Origin: Oceanimonas marisflavi
Lineage (GTDB): Bacteria > Pseudomonadota > Gammaproteobacteria > Enterobacterales > Aeromonadaceae
Assembly: GCF_003049725.1 (NCBI RefSeq)
Contig: NZ_QAGM01000025.1
Location: 1-45,890, forward strand
Direction of reading: 5' to 3'
Length of the DNA stretch: 45,890 bases
A program made the position numbers and the translations under genes. Within the stretch, counting starts at the first letter, position 1. Each line of letters starts with the position of its first letter. Below are positions 36,410-43,822 of this stretch, one piece after another. The notes under the pieces were generated by a model. That model made no database searches. It worked only from the letters and a program-made list of their open reading frames with translations, and was not told where the DNA came from.

Positions 36410-36437
36410 AAAAAAACCGGCTTCGGCCGGTTTTTTT
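36410..36437. terminator. Bidirectional rho-independent terminator
   Basis: AAAAAACCGGC, a TTCG tetraloop, and GCCGGTTTTTTT. The A-run and T-run on either side allow termination in both directions. It separates ybiO from the convergent exchanger pseudogene. Confidence 0.95.
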
Positions 36438-36477
36438 ATTGGTCCAGAAACCGGTCGCTGACATCCTGCGCCGGCTC

Positions 36478-37358
36478 TCAGCGCCGCCCGCGCGCCAGAT
36501 CCCGCCCCAGGGTCACGGCCACAAACAGCACCACCAGCGGGATCAGGCCAAAGAGAATGCCGGTACGCAGCTGGGGCACATAACCCGAACCCAGGGTCAG
36601 CGCCACCATGTACCACACATAGGCCACATAAAGCGCCAGAAACAGGCCGCCCTCGGCCCGGTTGAGCCGCGCCCCGGTAAAGAACAGTGGCAGGCACAGC
36701 AGGGCTACTCCCAGCATCACCGGCATGTCGAGGGACGCCAGCTGCGCCCCGGCCTGCAACGGCGCCGGCGACACCAGCCCCGACAGCCCCAGCACGCACA
36801 GAATGTTGAACACATTGCTGCCCACCACGTTGCCAATGGCAATGTCACGCTGCCCTTTGATGGTGGCCATCACCGAGGTCATCACCTCGGGCAATGAGGT
36901 GCCGGCGGCGACAATGGTCAGGCCAATCACCGCTTCGCTCACGCCAAAGCCGGCGGCCAGCTGCACCGCACTCTGCACCAGCCAGCGCGCCCCAGGGTGC
37001 CATTCCAGGCCAAGATCACCGCCAGCACCGACACCCCGATCATGATGGGGACATCCTGGCGGATCAGCTGCTGCGAGGCCACCAGCGGAGAGATCACCGC
37101 CGCCAGCCCCAGAATAAACAGCACGTTGAAAATATTGCTGCCCACCACGTTGGCGATAGACAGCTCCGTCTGCCCGGCCCAGGCCGACTTCACGCTCACC
37201 GCCAGCTCGGGCGCACTGGTGCCAAAGGCCACCACCGTCAGGCCGATGACCAGCGCCGGCACACCCAGGCTGGCGGCCAGCCGGGCCGCCCCCCGCACCA
37301 GCAGATCGGCACCCACAATCAGTAACAGCAACCCCGTTATCAACATTAACCAGACCAT
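36478..37358 (-). pseudogene. Broken CaCA-family calcium/sodium exchanger (YrbG-like) with internal deletion
   Basis: Two open frames on the same strand encode the two halves of a YrbG-type exchanger. The N-terminal half (ATG 37358, 124 good residues) has the first alpha repeat GLTVVAFGTSAPELAVS and VVGSNIFNVL, and ends after AWNGTLGR. The C-terminal half (from about 36985 to 36478, in another frame) resumes at RWLVQSAVQLAAGFGVSEAV with the second repeat GLTIVAAGTSLPEVMTS. The normal protein has about 55-60 residues between these points (cytoplasmic loop and helix 6). So this is an internal deletion that also shifts frame, near 36985, not a single-base error. The promoter-proximal ribosome-binding site GGAGAG is intact. 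The full product cannot be made. Confidence 0.8.
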
Positions 37359-37496
37359 GCGTTTCTCTCCTGAAGCAACACCGTCTTTCCCGTCATGGGG
37401 CAAAACGCCCTGAAGATAGCAGAACGCAACGGCGGCACCAGTCCTGTAGGCACAGCACAGAAAATATTTTTGCTGTTCCGTGTCAGTGCCTGCTCG

Positions 37497-38744
37497 TCAG
37501 TATCCGGTCATTTCAAGGTACCCCTGGCCCAGCGGTGCACCGCTGACGGCATCGGTCACACTGACCGTCCCTTCCCAGTAGGGCACCGAGGTGTGCATCC
37601 AGCGGTTGGGGTGATCTGCGCTCACATTAAGCTGAAGGTTTTGCGCCGGCAGAGTGAGTTGCCAGCGCACCGGTATTTGCCGGCCAGCGACCCCGGCACT
37701 TTTCAATGACGTAAGCGTTATATCCTCTGAACTCAGCGCCGTTACCTCGCCGCCGGGGGTTATCCAGCTGCCGGAGACATAGTCGTTGTCGTCACCGCGC
37801 AGACGAAAGGCCATCAGCTTGTGGCCGCTGGCAAGGTGCAGGGAAAACCAGTCCCAGCCGGTCTGACGCTCACTCAACAACTGGCTGCTCCATTCCCGAT
37901 CCAGCCAGGCCTGGCCGCTCACCGCCAGCCGCTCACCGTTCAGCCATACCTCGCCGCTCACCCGGTAAAAGGGCTGGCTGTAATACATGGAGCCCTGACC
38001 ATCGGCGGACTTCTGACTGAAACCATGAATGCCATGGCGCACCAGCGGGCCGCTGGCTTCCAGCACCAGTTCATAACCAAAGCTGCCCTGCTCATCCTCG
38101 GCCTCGGCGGTCAGGCGCAACTGGTCCAGCTCCTCCCCGCTGCCGCTCAGGCTTTCCAGCCGCCAGTTATCCAGCCAGGCCCGAAACGGCTGCGCCATCA
38201 CCCCGGCCTGTTGAGTGGCACTCACAATACCTATGCCCCGGGCAAAGCGCTCGGCCACTCTGTGCTGCTCACCACGAGACAGCGCCAGATGCGCCATCCA
38301 GATCTGCTCCACCGCCCAGGGGCCGGGAGTCGCTGGCTCCGCCGTGGGCGGCGGCATGGCCTGGCGAAACAGGGTCCACTGCCCCCCCAGGGGCTCGCCG
38401 TTTTCATCCTGCAGGTTGGCGGTGAGATACCACCACTCAATGCGAAAGTCCGGATGCGGGCCATGATCCTCGGGAAAGTTCAGGGTCATGCCAGCGTGAG
38501 CCTCGGCATAGCCTTCACCGGCGGCCCCCAGACCGGCAAAGCCGCTGTGCTCGTTATTATTGCGATCATCGCAGGCGCTCAGCAAAAAGATGAATAACCC
38601 GCACAGCAGGCAGACTGTAGCTGCCGCTTTAGCCGGCAAAGCCTGTGCAACAGGCTTGAAATGCACACTTGCCCGTGAAGGTGCGCCGGCTGAAGCGGCG
38701 CCTACGGCATGGTTCAAGGCCGGGTTTAAACCGCAAGTCTTCAT
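37497..38744 (-). CDS. Lipocalin-like (AttH/CrtC-type) lipoprotein with element-derived N-terminus
   Basis: A 415-residue protein of the AttH/CrtC lipocalin-like family, often annotated as a predicted secreted hydrolase. Family marks are FRIEWWYLTANLQDE, GQWTLFRQAM, HGIHGFSQKSADG and the C-terminal strand segments. A lipoprotein signal is visible late: hydrophobic LCGLFIFLL followed by LLSAC with Cys58. The ATG at 38744 has a strong GGAGGAGG site and overlaps the permease stop. Residues about 14-43 are encoded by an 89-bp palindromic repeat inserted between the start and the hydrophobic core. No other start is plausible, so the insertion is translated. Third gene of an ABC cluster. Confidence 0.85.
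   Translation of the reverse strand: MKTCGLNPALNHAVGAASAGAPSRASVHFKPVAQALPAKAAATVCLLCGLFIFLLSACDDRNNNEHSGFAGLGAAGEGYAEAHAGMTLNFPEDHGPHPDFRIEWWYLTANLQDENGEPLGGQWTLFRQAMPPPTAEPATPGPWAVEQIWMAHLALSRGEQHRVAERFARGIGIVSATQQAGVMAQPFRAWLDNWRLESLSGSGEELDQLRLTAEAEDEQGSFGYELVLEASGPLVRHGIHGFSQKSADGQGSMYYSQPFYRVSGEVWLNGERLAVSGQAWLDREWSSQLLSERQTGWDWFSLHLASGHKLMAFRLRGDDNDYVSGSWITPGGEVTALSSEDITLTSLKSAGVAGRQIPVRWQLTLPAQNLQLNVSADHPNRWMHTSVPYWEGTVSVTDAVSGAPLGQGYLEMTGY
38617..38705. repeat. Palindromic repeat family 2, copy B, inside a coding region
   Basis: An 89-bp element with the same length and orientation as the copy at 25117. It keeps GTAGCTGCCGCTTTAGCCGGC at the left and GCCGGCTGAAGCGGCGCCTAC at the right, plus an inner hairpin AAGCCTGTGCAACAGGCTT. 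It lies between the start codon and the lipoprotein signal core of the minus-strand gene and is open in that frame. Confidence 0.85.
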
Positions 38745-41209
38745 ATGCTTTCCTCCTCCGCCAGCAGTGCCCGGGGTGGCGTGCGCCAGAGCTTGAGCAT
38801 GGGCAGGACCGCCGCCAGCAGCGCCACCAGCACGGCGATCACCGGGGTCAGGCCCATTTCAGCAGGAAACACATGCAGCGGCAGCCGCCAGCCAAAGGCC
38901 GCCACATTAATGCCCCACACCAGACAGGCGGTAATGGCCACTCCCAGCGGAATGGCCAGCAGGCCGGTGGCCAGGGCCAGTCCGGCAAGCTGAGCCAGCT
39001 GCACCGCCAGCAGCCGGTGTCGGGGCACGCCCAGGGCCCAGACCGTGGCCAGACGCCGGCGAAAGGAGCCCGCCTGCGCCAGCAGGGTGGCCAGCAGCGC
39101 CAGCGCCGCCACCGCCAGAGTGAGCGCATTCAGCGCCCGCGTAATGGCAAAGGTGCGCTCATAAATGGCCGTCGCCCGCGCCTTGACCTCGCGCTGATCC
39201 TGCAGCCGGTTCACCGTGAGCGCAAAGTCCTCGGTCAGCGCTCGCCTGAGCATACCGGCCTTTATACCGGGCACAAGCACCACCCCCATGGCCGCCGGCG
39301 GCACACCAAACAGCCGCTGCACCCGGGCCGTGGTCATGACCAGCTCGCCTTTGGGGTTGCCGTAATCCGGGTAAATGCCCGCTACCGTGACCGTCTCTGC
39401 GCCACCGGACACCGCCATGCTCAGCCTGTCGCCAAGGGCAATGCCTTCACGCCGGGCCAGTTGCTCGTTGATAAAAACATCCCCCCGGCGCAACCCTTGC
39501 CAGGCGGCCTGCCGGGTCTCAAAGGCCAGCAGTGGCCAGTGCGCCACCAGCGCCGGTGCCGGGGTAATGCCGGAAACGGCCAGGGGCAAGCGAAGCTCGC
39601 GCCGAGTGCCGGCTGAGCGAATGGCCAGCAGTCCGGTCTCGGCGCTGGCGGTGGTGAGTATGGCCTGCACCTCCGGCCGCCGGCCCAGCCAGGCATGCAA
39701 CCGGTCAAACTGCGCCGGCGGCGGCCGAAGGTACAAATCCGCCAGCAGCCGCTGATCGAGCCAGTCAAGAAAGGTCAGCCGAAACCCGCCCACCATGCTG
39801 CTCACCCCCAGGTTGGCCGACAGCGCAATCAGCAGGGCCATCATGGCCAGAGACAATCGCGGCAGTTGCAGCTGCATGTCTGCCAGCGCCCACTGGGTAA
39901 GTGGCCGGCGCTGAGCCCGCCGCAACAACAATCGCAAGAGCCCGGCCAGCAGCGGCGGCAGCCAGAGGGCGGCGGCCAGCAACAGGGCCGCCACCAGACC
40001 GAACCCGGCAAGCAGGCCCTGCCCGGGGGCCGAGCTCAGCAGCCGCAACCAGCACGCCAGCGCCAGCAGAGCGGCGCCACTCCCCAGCCGGGCCTGCCAG
40101 CGCAACTGACGCTGATACCCGGCCCGCCAGGCCTGCGCCCGTCCCAGCCCGAGCAGCGGCAACCGGCTGGCCCGCCAAAGCACGCCACTGCCGGCAATCA
40201 GCAAACCGCCTAAAGTCACCCCCAGGTTGCCCAGCCAGTAATGCCAGGGCAGACTGAGGGTAACGCTGACCCGGGCGCCATAAAGGCTTTGCAGGGTGGC
40301 GGCCACGTCCGGCAGCAGGGCGCCGGCCAGCCAGACCCCGCTTACCAGCCCTGCCAGCGCGCCGAGCAGCCCCAGCAGCAACAGCTCCAGCGCCAGGATT
40401 GCAATCAGCATGGGGGCCGGCACCCCAAGCGCCCGCAGGGTGCGCAACAAACCCAGCCGCTGCTCCAGCGCCAGGCCCAGCGCCGCCTGCACAATAAACA
40501 GCCCCACCAACAGCGCCAGCAGCGCCATGGCGGTGAGATTAAGGTGAAAACTCTCGGTCAGCTCACCGGGGCCGGCCCGGCTGTCGCGTTGCACCAGCCG
40601 GTAACCTGCGGGCACCGCCACCGGCTCCTGCTTGATGATCAGCGCCGTAATGTGCGCTTCGGCATTCAGCAGGCGGGCGGCAGCGGCAATGTCCATCACC
40701 AGCGTCCGGGGCGGCAGCCCGGGGGCAGTCACCATGGGCGGCAGCGCCCTGCCATTTTCAAGCCGCGGCGCGTCACCCAGTTGTGCCCGTGTGTCCGGCG
40801 CCAGCCGCACCTGCCAGGGCGGTGCAATAAAATCCTGCAACTGCCCCTCTGTACTGCCAAAAGAACTGCCGGCAGGCAGAGTGAAAGGATCAATACCCAC
40901 CAGGGTAAGCCGAATGCCGCTCTCGGTGGTGATCTCCCCCTGCAGCAGCGGCGACACCGGCAGCCCGACCCGGCGCAAGTGAACAAAATCACTGTGGGTA
41001 AGCGGCTGGCCGTTATCGCGCTCAAGACGCACAAGATCAGCGCCCAGCAGTGCCTCGGCCCGAGCATAATTGTCCTTCGCCGAGGCGTTAATGGCCTGCA
41101 CCCCGCTCCACAGCGCCCCCGCCACCCAGAGCCCCAGCAGCAGCATGGCCAGCTGCCCCGGATGACGCCGGTAGTGGGACAGCAAGGTAACCAGCACCAC
41201 GCGGATCAT
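38741..41209 (-). CDS. ABC transporter permease with two FtsX domains (AttFG-like)
   Basis: An 822-residue inner-membrane permease. One N-terminal helix and a periplasmic domain are followed by a first FtsX domain (about residues 225-390, EQRLGLLRTLRALGVPAPML turn). A middle periplasmic domain and a second FtsX domain (about 690-815, AQAGSFRRRLATVWALGVPR) complete it. This long single-chain permease pairs with the ATPase whose gene ends four bases inside its start. With the lipocalin-like lipoprotein gene downstream it forms the AttEFGH-like arrangement; such clusters occur widely in gammaproteobacteria and their cargo is not known. Confidence 0.9.
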   Translation of the reverse strand: MIRVVLVTLLSHYRRHPGQLAMLLLGLWVAGALWSGVQAINASAKDNYARAEALLGADLVRLERDNGQPLTHSDFVHLRRVGLPVSPLLQGEITTESGIRLTLVGIDPFTLPAGSSFGSTEGQLQDFIAPPWQVRLAPDTRAQLGDAPRLENGRALPPMVTAPGLPPRTLVMDIAAAARLLNAEAHITALIIKQEPVAVPAGYRLVQRDSRAGPGELTESFHLNLTAMALLALLVGLFIVQAALGLALEQRLGLLRTLRALGVPAPMLIAILALELLLLGLLGALAGLVSGVWLAGALLPDVAATLQSLYGARVSVTLSLPWHYWLGNLGVTLGGLLIAGSGVLWRASRLPLLGLGRAQAWRAGYQRQLRWQARLGSGAALLALACWLRLLSSAPGQGLLAGFGLVAALLLAAALWLPPLLAGLLRLLLRRAQRRPLTQWALADMQLQLPRLSLAMMALLIALSANLGVSSMVGGFRLTFLDWLDQRLLADLYLRPPPAQFDRLHAWLGRRPEVQAILTTASAETGLLAIRSAGTRRELRLPLAVSGITPAPALVAHWPLLAFETRQAAWQGLRRGDVFINEQLARREGIALGDRLSMAVSGGAETVTVAGIYPDYGNPKGELVMTTARVQRLFGVPPAAMGVVLVPGIKAGMLRRALTEDFALTVNRLQDQREVKARATAIYERTFAITRALNALTLAVAALALLATLLAQAGSFRRRLATVWALGVPRHRLLAVQLAQLAGLALATGLLAIPLGVAITACLVWGINVAAFGWRLPLHVFPAEMGLTPVIAVLVALLAAVLPMLKLWRTPPRALLAEEESI

Positions 41210-41877
41210 GATGCCGCGCTCCCGTTTATCAGCCGGCCGTGATGCAGGGTTAAACAGGCGTCGAGGGGGGCCGCCACCCTGGGGCTGTGGGTCACCATCA
41301 GCAGGCTGCTGCCGCTTTCGGTCACCAGCTCCAGCAGCAGGGCCAGCACGGCGTCGGCGGTGGTTTCATCCAGATTGCCGGTGGGCTCGTCGGCCAGCAA
41401 CAGCGCCGGGCGGGCGGCCAGGGCCCGGCCAATGGCCAGCCGCTGCTGCTGGCCGCCGGAGAGCTGCTCGGGGTAATCATGCTCGCGCCCGCTCAGCCCC
41501 AGCCGCGTCAGCAGGTGCGCCGACCAGGCGGCGCTTTCACGCCCCGCCAGCCGGGCCTGCAGCCGCAGATTGTCGGCCACGTTCAGGCTTGGCACCAGGT
41601 GAAACTGCTGAAACACCAGGCCAAGGACAGTGCGCCTGATCTGCGCCCGGCCCGCATCATTCAGGCCGGTCAGGGATTGGCCGCCAATCAGCACCTCGCC
41701 CCGGTCGGGCACATCCAGCCCCGCCGCCAGGTGCAGCAGGGTTGACTTGCCGCTGCCCGACTCCCCCATCAGCGCCAGACTCTCGCCGGCAGCCAGACTC
41801 AGATCCACCCCCTGCAGCACGTTCAGCGCCCCCTGGGGCGTGGCGTAGTGCTTGTGCACCCGGCGAAACTCCAGCAT
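41206..41877 (-). CDS. ABC transporter ATP-binding protein (AttE-like)
   Basis: A 223-residue ATPase of the LolD/MacB class. Walker A is GESGSGKST at residues 38-46, the signature is LSGGQ at 139-143 and Walker B is LLLADEP at 159-165. The start is uncertain: an ATG at 41877 gives the canonical MLEFRRVHKHY beginning, while one at 41886 adds three residues but sits too close to the GAGGGG site. It overlaps the permease gene by four bases. It is divergent from the glutaredoxin gene across a gap of about 110 bp. Confidence 0.92.
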   Translation of the reverse strand: MLEFRRVHKHYATPQGALNVLQGVDLSLAAGESLALMGESGSGKSTLLHLAAGLDVPDRGEVLIGGQSLTGLNDAGRAQIRRTVLGLVFQQFHLVPSLNVADNLRLQARLAGRESAAWSAHLLTRLGLSGREHDYPEQLSGGQQQRLAIGRALAARPALLLADEPTGNLDETTADAVLALLLELVTESGSSLLMVTHSPRVAAPLDACLTLHHGRLINGSAAS

Positions 41878-41994
41878 GGTTTTCATCCCCTCGTTGCCAA
41901 CCCTGGTGTCTGGTAACCATAGGTGTTGAAAGGGCGAACATGGCCGCGCTTTCAGATACAATTCCGGTTTTTCATCATCGAGGGGAAAGCCGAT

Positions 41995-42360
41995 ATGCTG
42001 GTAAAACTGTTACGCAATGGCATTGGAGGTGTGGTGCAGGTGGGCGATATTCTCACCCGCCCGGCCAAAATGAAGCGCACGCCCGAGGCACAGCAGCAGG
42101 TAGACGAGGCCTGCCAGCAACTGGCGCTCTATCAGCTGCCCCGCTGCCCCTTTTGCATCAAGGTGCGCCGGGCCATGCACAAGCTGAACCTGCCCATTGA
42201 AAAGCGCAATGTGCACCCGGGCTCCCCCCACAGAGACGCGCTGCAGGCCGGCGGCGGCCGGGTAAAATCTCCCTGCCTGCGCATTGAGGAAAACGGCGAC
42301 GTCCGCTGGATGTATGAGTCGAACGACATTATCGCCTATCTGCAGCAGCGGTTCGGTTAA
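41995..42360 (+). CDS. Glutaredoxin-like protein
   Basis: A 121-residue protein with an N-terminal extension of about 43 residues and a C-terminal glutaredoxin fold. The redox motif is CPFC with C51 and C54 (ALYQLPRCPFCIKVRRAM), and the glutathione-binding region is SPCLRIEENGDVRWMYES near the end. Reduces protein or glutathione mixed disulfides; the exact partner is unknown. The ATG at 41995 is preceded by GAGGGG nine bases upstream. Its last 32 bases overlap the end of the convergent CoiA-like gene, so both proteins use the same DNA on opposite strands. Confidence 0.88.
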   Translation: MLVKLLRNGIGGVVQVGDILTRPAKMKRTPEAQQQVDEACQQLALYQLPRCPFCIKVRRAMHKLNLPIEKRNVHPGSPHRDALQAGGGRVKSPCLRIEENGDVRWMYESNDIIAYLQQRFG

Positions 42361-43267
42361 GCTTTCTCGAATCCATGCAGGCCTGCCGGTAGCAGTACCC
42401 TTCCGATGAGAGATCGGGGGCTCCCAGCCGGCAGTGCTTGCAGATGCCGGGCCGCTGCGGGCGAGCGCTGGCTCTGGCCGGGGCGACCTGCCTTGGTCTG
42501 GAAATGGGCGGGAGCCGGGCCGGTTGCGGTTGCGGTTGCGGTTGCGGTTGCGGTTGCGGTTGCCATTGTTGCTGCTGTTGTCTTCGACGCAATTCGGCAT
42601 CGCGCTTTTTTTGCGCCTCCCGCTCCGCCCGCATTTTTTGTGCTCGCGGATGATATAACCAGTGCAGGCACTTGCAGTGGGTGCTCATAATGCGCAGCAG
42701 CCAGCTGATGCTGTCCAGCCCGGCCGGTTTTTCTGCCTTGAACATCAGCCCGGCAAACACGGCGTAATCCACCGAGAGCACACCGGTGCAGCCATGGTCC
42801 TGGGTATATGCCGTTAACCAGGGCGGCGGTGCGGTTGCACAGCTGCCAGCCGGCGGCAGGTAAATGCCAAGCCTGTATCTGGCGTCATTCCCCACCTGAT
42901 ACAGCGCCGTGGGGCCTTCTGCCGGGCCGGATGACGGAATGTATTTCACCGTCACGGTTTTGCCCGCGCACACCGGCTTGTGAAAGCCGTCAATGCGCAG
43001 TGCCGGCGTGTTGAGGGATGCCACCCGATCCAGTTTATCCAGCAACATCAGACGAATGCTGGTTTCAAAGGCAAAGGCGCAGTCCCGCTCACTGCCCTTG
43101 TGGTGGCTGAAGTGATGGGCTTTTTGTTTGCCCTTGCGCGCGATCAATACCCCATTGCAACTGGGGCAATGACAACGGCAGCCAAGGCCGCTTTCCACCT
43201 CTTCCACAGAAACGATTTTCTGATCAGTATCCCTGACGGCGAAGGGAATTAAGGTTTTACCTGACAT
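42329..43267 (-). CDS. CoiA-like protein with Gln-Pro repeat and C-terminal zinc-ribbon-like motif
   Basis: A 312-residue protein. The N-terminus has the competence CoiA-family region: C-x-C then CPSCNGVLIARKGKQKAHHF (about residues 30-49), likely a zinc site followed by the conserved HHFSHH. The middle region is less conserved. Residues about 230-275 are a charged Arg/Gln helix with QQQQQ and seven Gln-Pro units. The C-terminus has CKHCRLGAPDLSSEGYCYRQ plus another Cys, resembling a small zinc ribbon. The ATG at 43267 fits the family start; the open frame extends 45 residues further, probably spuriously. CoiA proteins promote recombination of incoming DNA in competent bacteria. Function here is inference. 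Confidence 0.7.
   Translation of the reverse strand: MSGKTLIPFAVRDTDQKIVSVEEVESGLGCRCHCPSCNGVLIARKGKQKAHHFSHHKGSERDCAFAFETSIRLMLLDKLDRVASLNTPALRIDGFHKPVCAGKTVTVKYIPSSGPAEGPTALYQVGNDARYRLGIYLPPAGSCATAPPPWLTAYTQDHGCTGVLSVDYAVFAGLMFKAEKPAGLDSISWLLRIMSTHCKCLHWLYHPRAQKMRAEREAQKKRDAELRRRQQQQQWQPQPQPQPQPQPQPARLPPISRPRQVAPARASARPQRPGICKHCRLGAPDLSSEGYCYRQACMDSRKLNRTAAADRR
42521..42562. repeat. Seven tandem CGGTTG hexamers
   Basis: Exactly seven perfect copies of a 6-bp unit. On the minus strand they encode Gln-Pro seven times in the CoiA-like protein. Because the unit is two codons long, slippage changes the number of Gln-Pro pairs without breaking the frame. Confidence 0.95.
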
Positions 43268-43563
43268 GGCAGCACTTGTCCGTATGCATAAGGCCGATAT
43301 GCAGCCAGTGTGGCATTGGTTGGCGTGAATGGCGAACGGAAGAGTGAGCAAGGTTGCCGCTGCGCGCCAATATGCGGGCAGGCTGCCAGCGCTCCGGGCC
43401 ATGCCGAGGCTTTAAATATCAACTGCCATTGCTTGAAGACGGCGACGTTTTACACGGCCACACAAACGCGATGCGCAGGTGTTAACAGACGTCAGAGGTT
43501 CGGCTTTCTGAATGAGAAAAGTAAAGAGAAGAAAAATCGAAGGGATTCGTAATGAATATTGGA
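43268..43563. other. Intergenic region upstream of the CoiA-like gene
   Basis: No convincing gene is seen. On the minus strand, the stretch just after the 4.5S RNA (43520-43553) has a short CGAA/TTCG hairpin followed by ATTTTTCTTCTC, a weak terminator for that RNA. The rest probably holds the CoiA-like gene promoter and untranslated leader. Short open frames here look like shadows. Confidence 0.4.
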
Positions 43564-43675
43564 GGTGGCGCCCGCCAGCCACATCCCGGCACTCGAAGGT
43601 CCTCGCCGTGGCTGCTCCCTTCCGGGCCTGACCAGGTAGACAAGGTTTCGATGCGGGAGGACCAACGGGGCCACC
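43564..43675 (-). ncRNA. ffs: 4.5S RNA of the signal recognition particle
   Basis: A 112-nt RNA. The universally conserved domain IV is present: GGTCAGGCCCGGAAGGGAGC (GGAA tetraloop and the asymmetric AGCAG side). The 5' end GGTGGCCCCGTTGGTCCTCC pairs with the 3' end GGGATGTGGCTGGCGGGCGC plus CACC, and the GTTGGT...CTCCCGC segment matches Escherichia coli 4.5S RNA. It binds Ffh and targets ribosomes making membrane proteins. Located between the CoiA-like gene and the SLC13 gene. Confidence 0.96.
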
Positions 43676-43689
43676 ATCGAAGCGAGGCC

Positions 43690-43717
43690 AGTGTAACAAA
43701 ACGGCCTTTCAATGCAA
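43690..43717 (-). promoter_or_regulatory. Promoter of the 4.5S RNA gene
   Basis: On the minus strand, TTGCAT (43717-43712) and TACACT (43695-43690) are 16 bp apart. The expected start is about seven bases further on, close to the 5' end of the RNA. It has the compact GC-rich discriminator (GGCCTCG) typical of stable RNA promoters. Confidence 0.6.
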
Positions 43718-43760
43718 CCACCCGAGAACCGACTGCGGGTTTATTGGCCGCTTTCAGTTC

Positions 43761-43813
43761 ATAATCCCCTCACTCGATAAACCTTGCTGTGGTTGCTCTC
43801 TTCCGGGCCTGAC
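43761..43813 (-). pseudogene. Decayed partial copy of the 4.5S RNA gene
   Basis: Reading the minus strand, GTCAGGCCCGGAAGAGAGCA and the following bases match the true ffs at 28 of the first 32 positions; the four differences are all G to A. The match resumes with TCGAGTG and GGGAT at the same spacing as in ffs. The 5' third is missing, and the 3' end does not pair. It lies upstream of ffs, same orientation, ten bases after the SLC13 stop. Confidence 0.75.
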
Positions 43814-43822
43814 ACTACCCCC

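Noticed and set aside
36939-37403. Complete short exchanger protein
   Set aside because: It covers only half of a two-repeat exchanger and ends in a frame-shifted tail, so it is part of a pseudogene.
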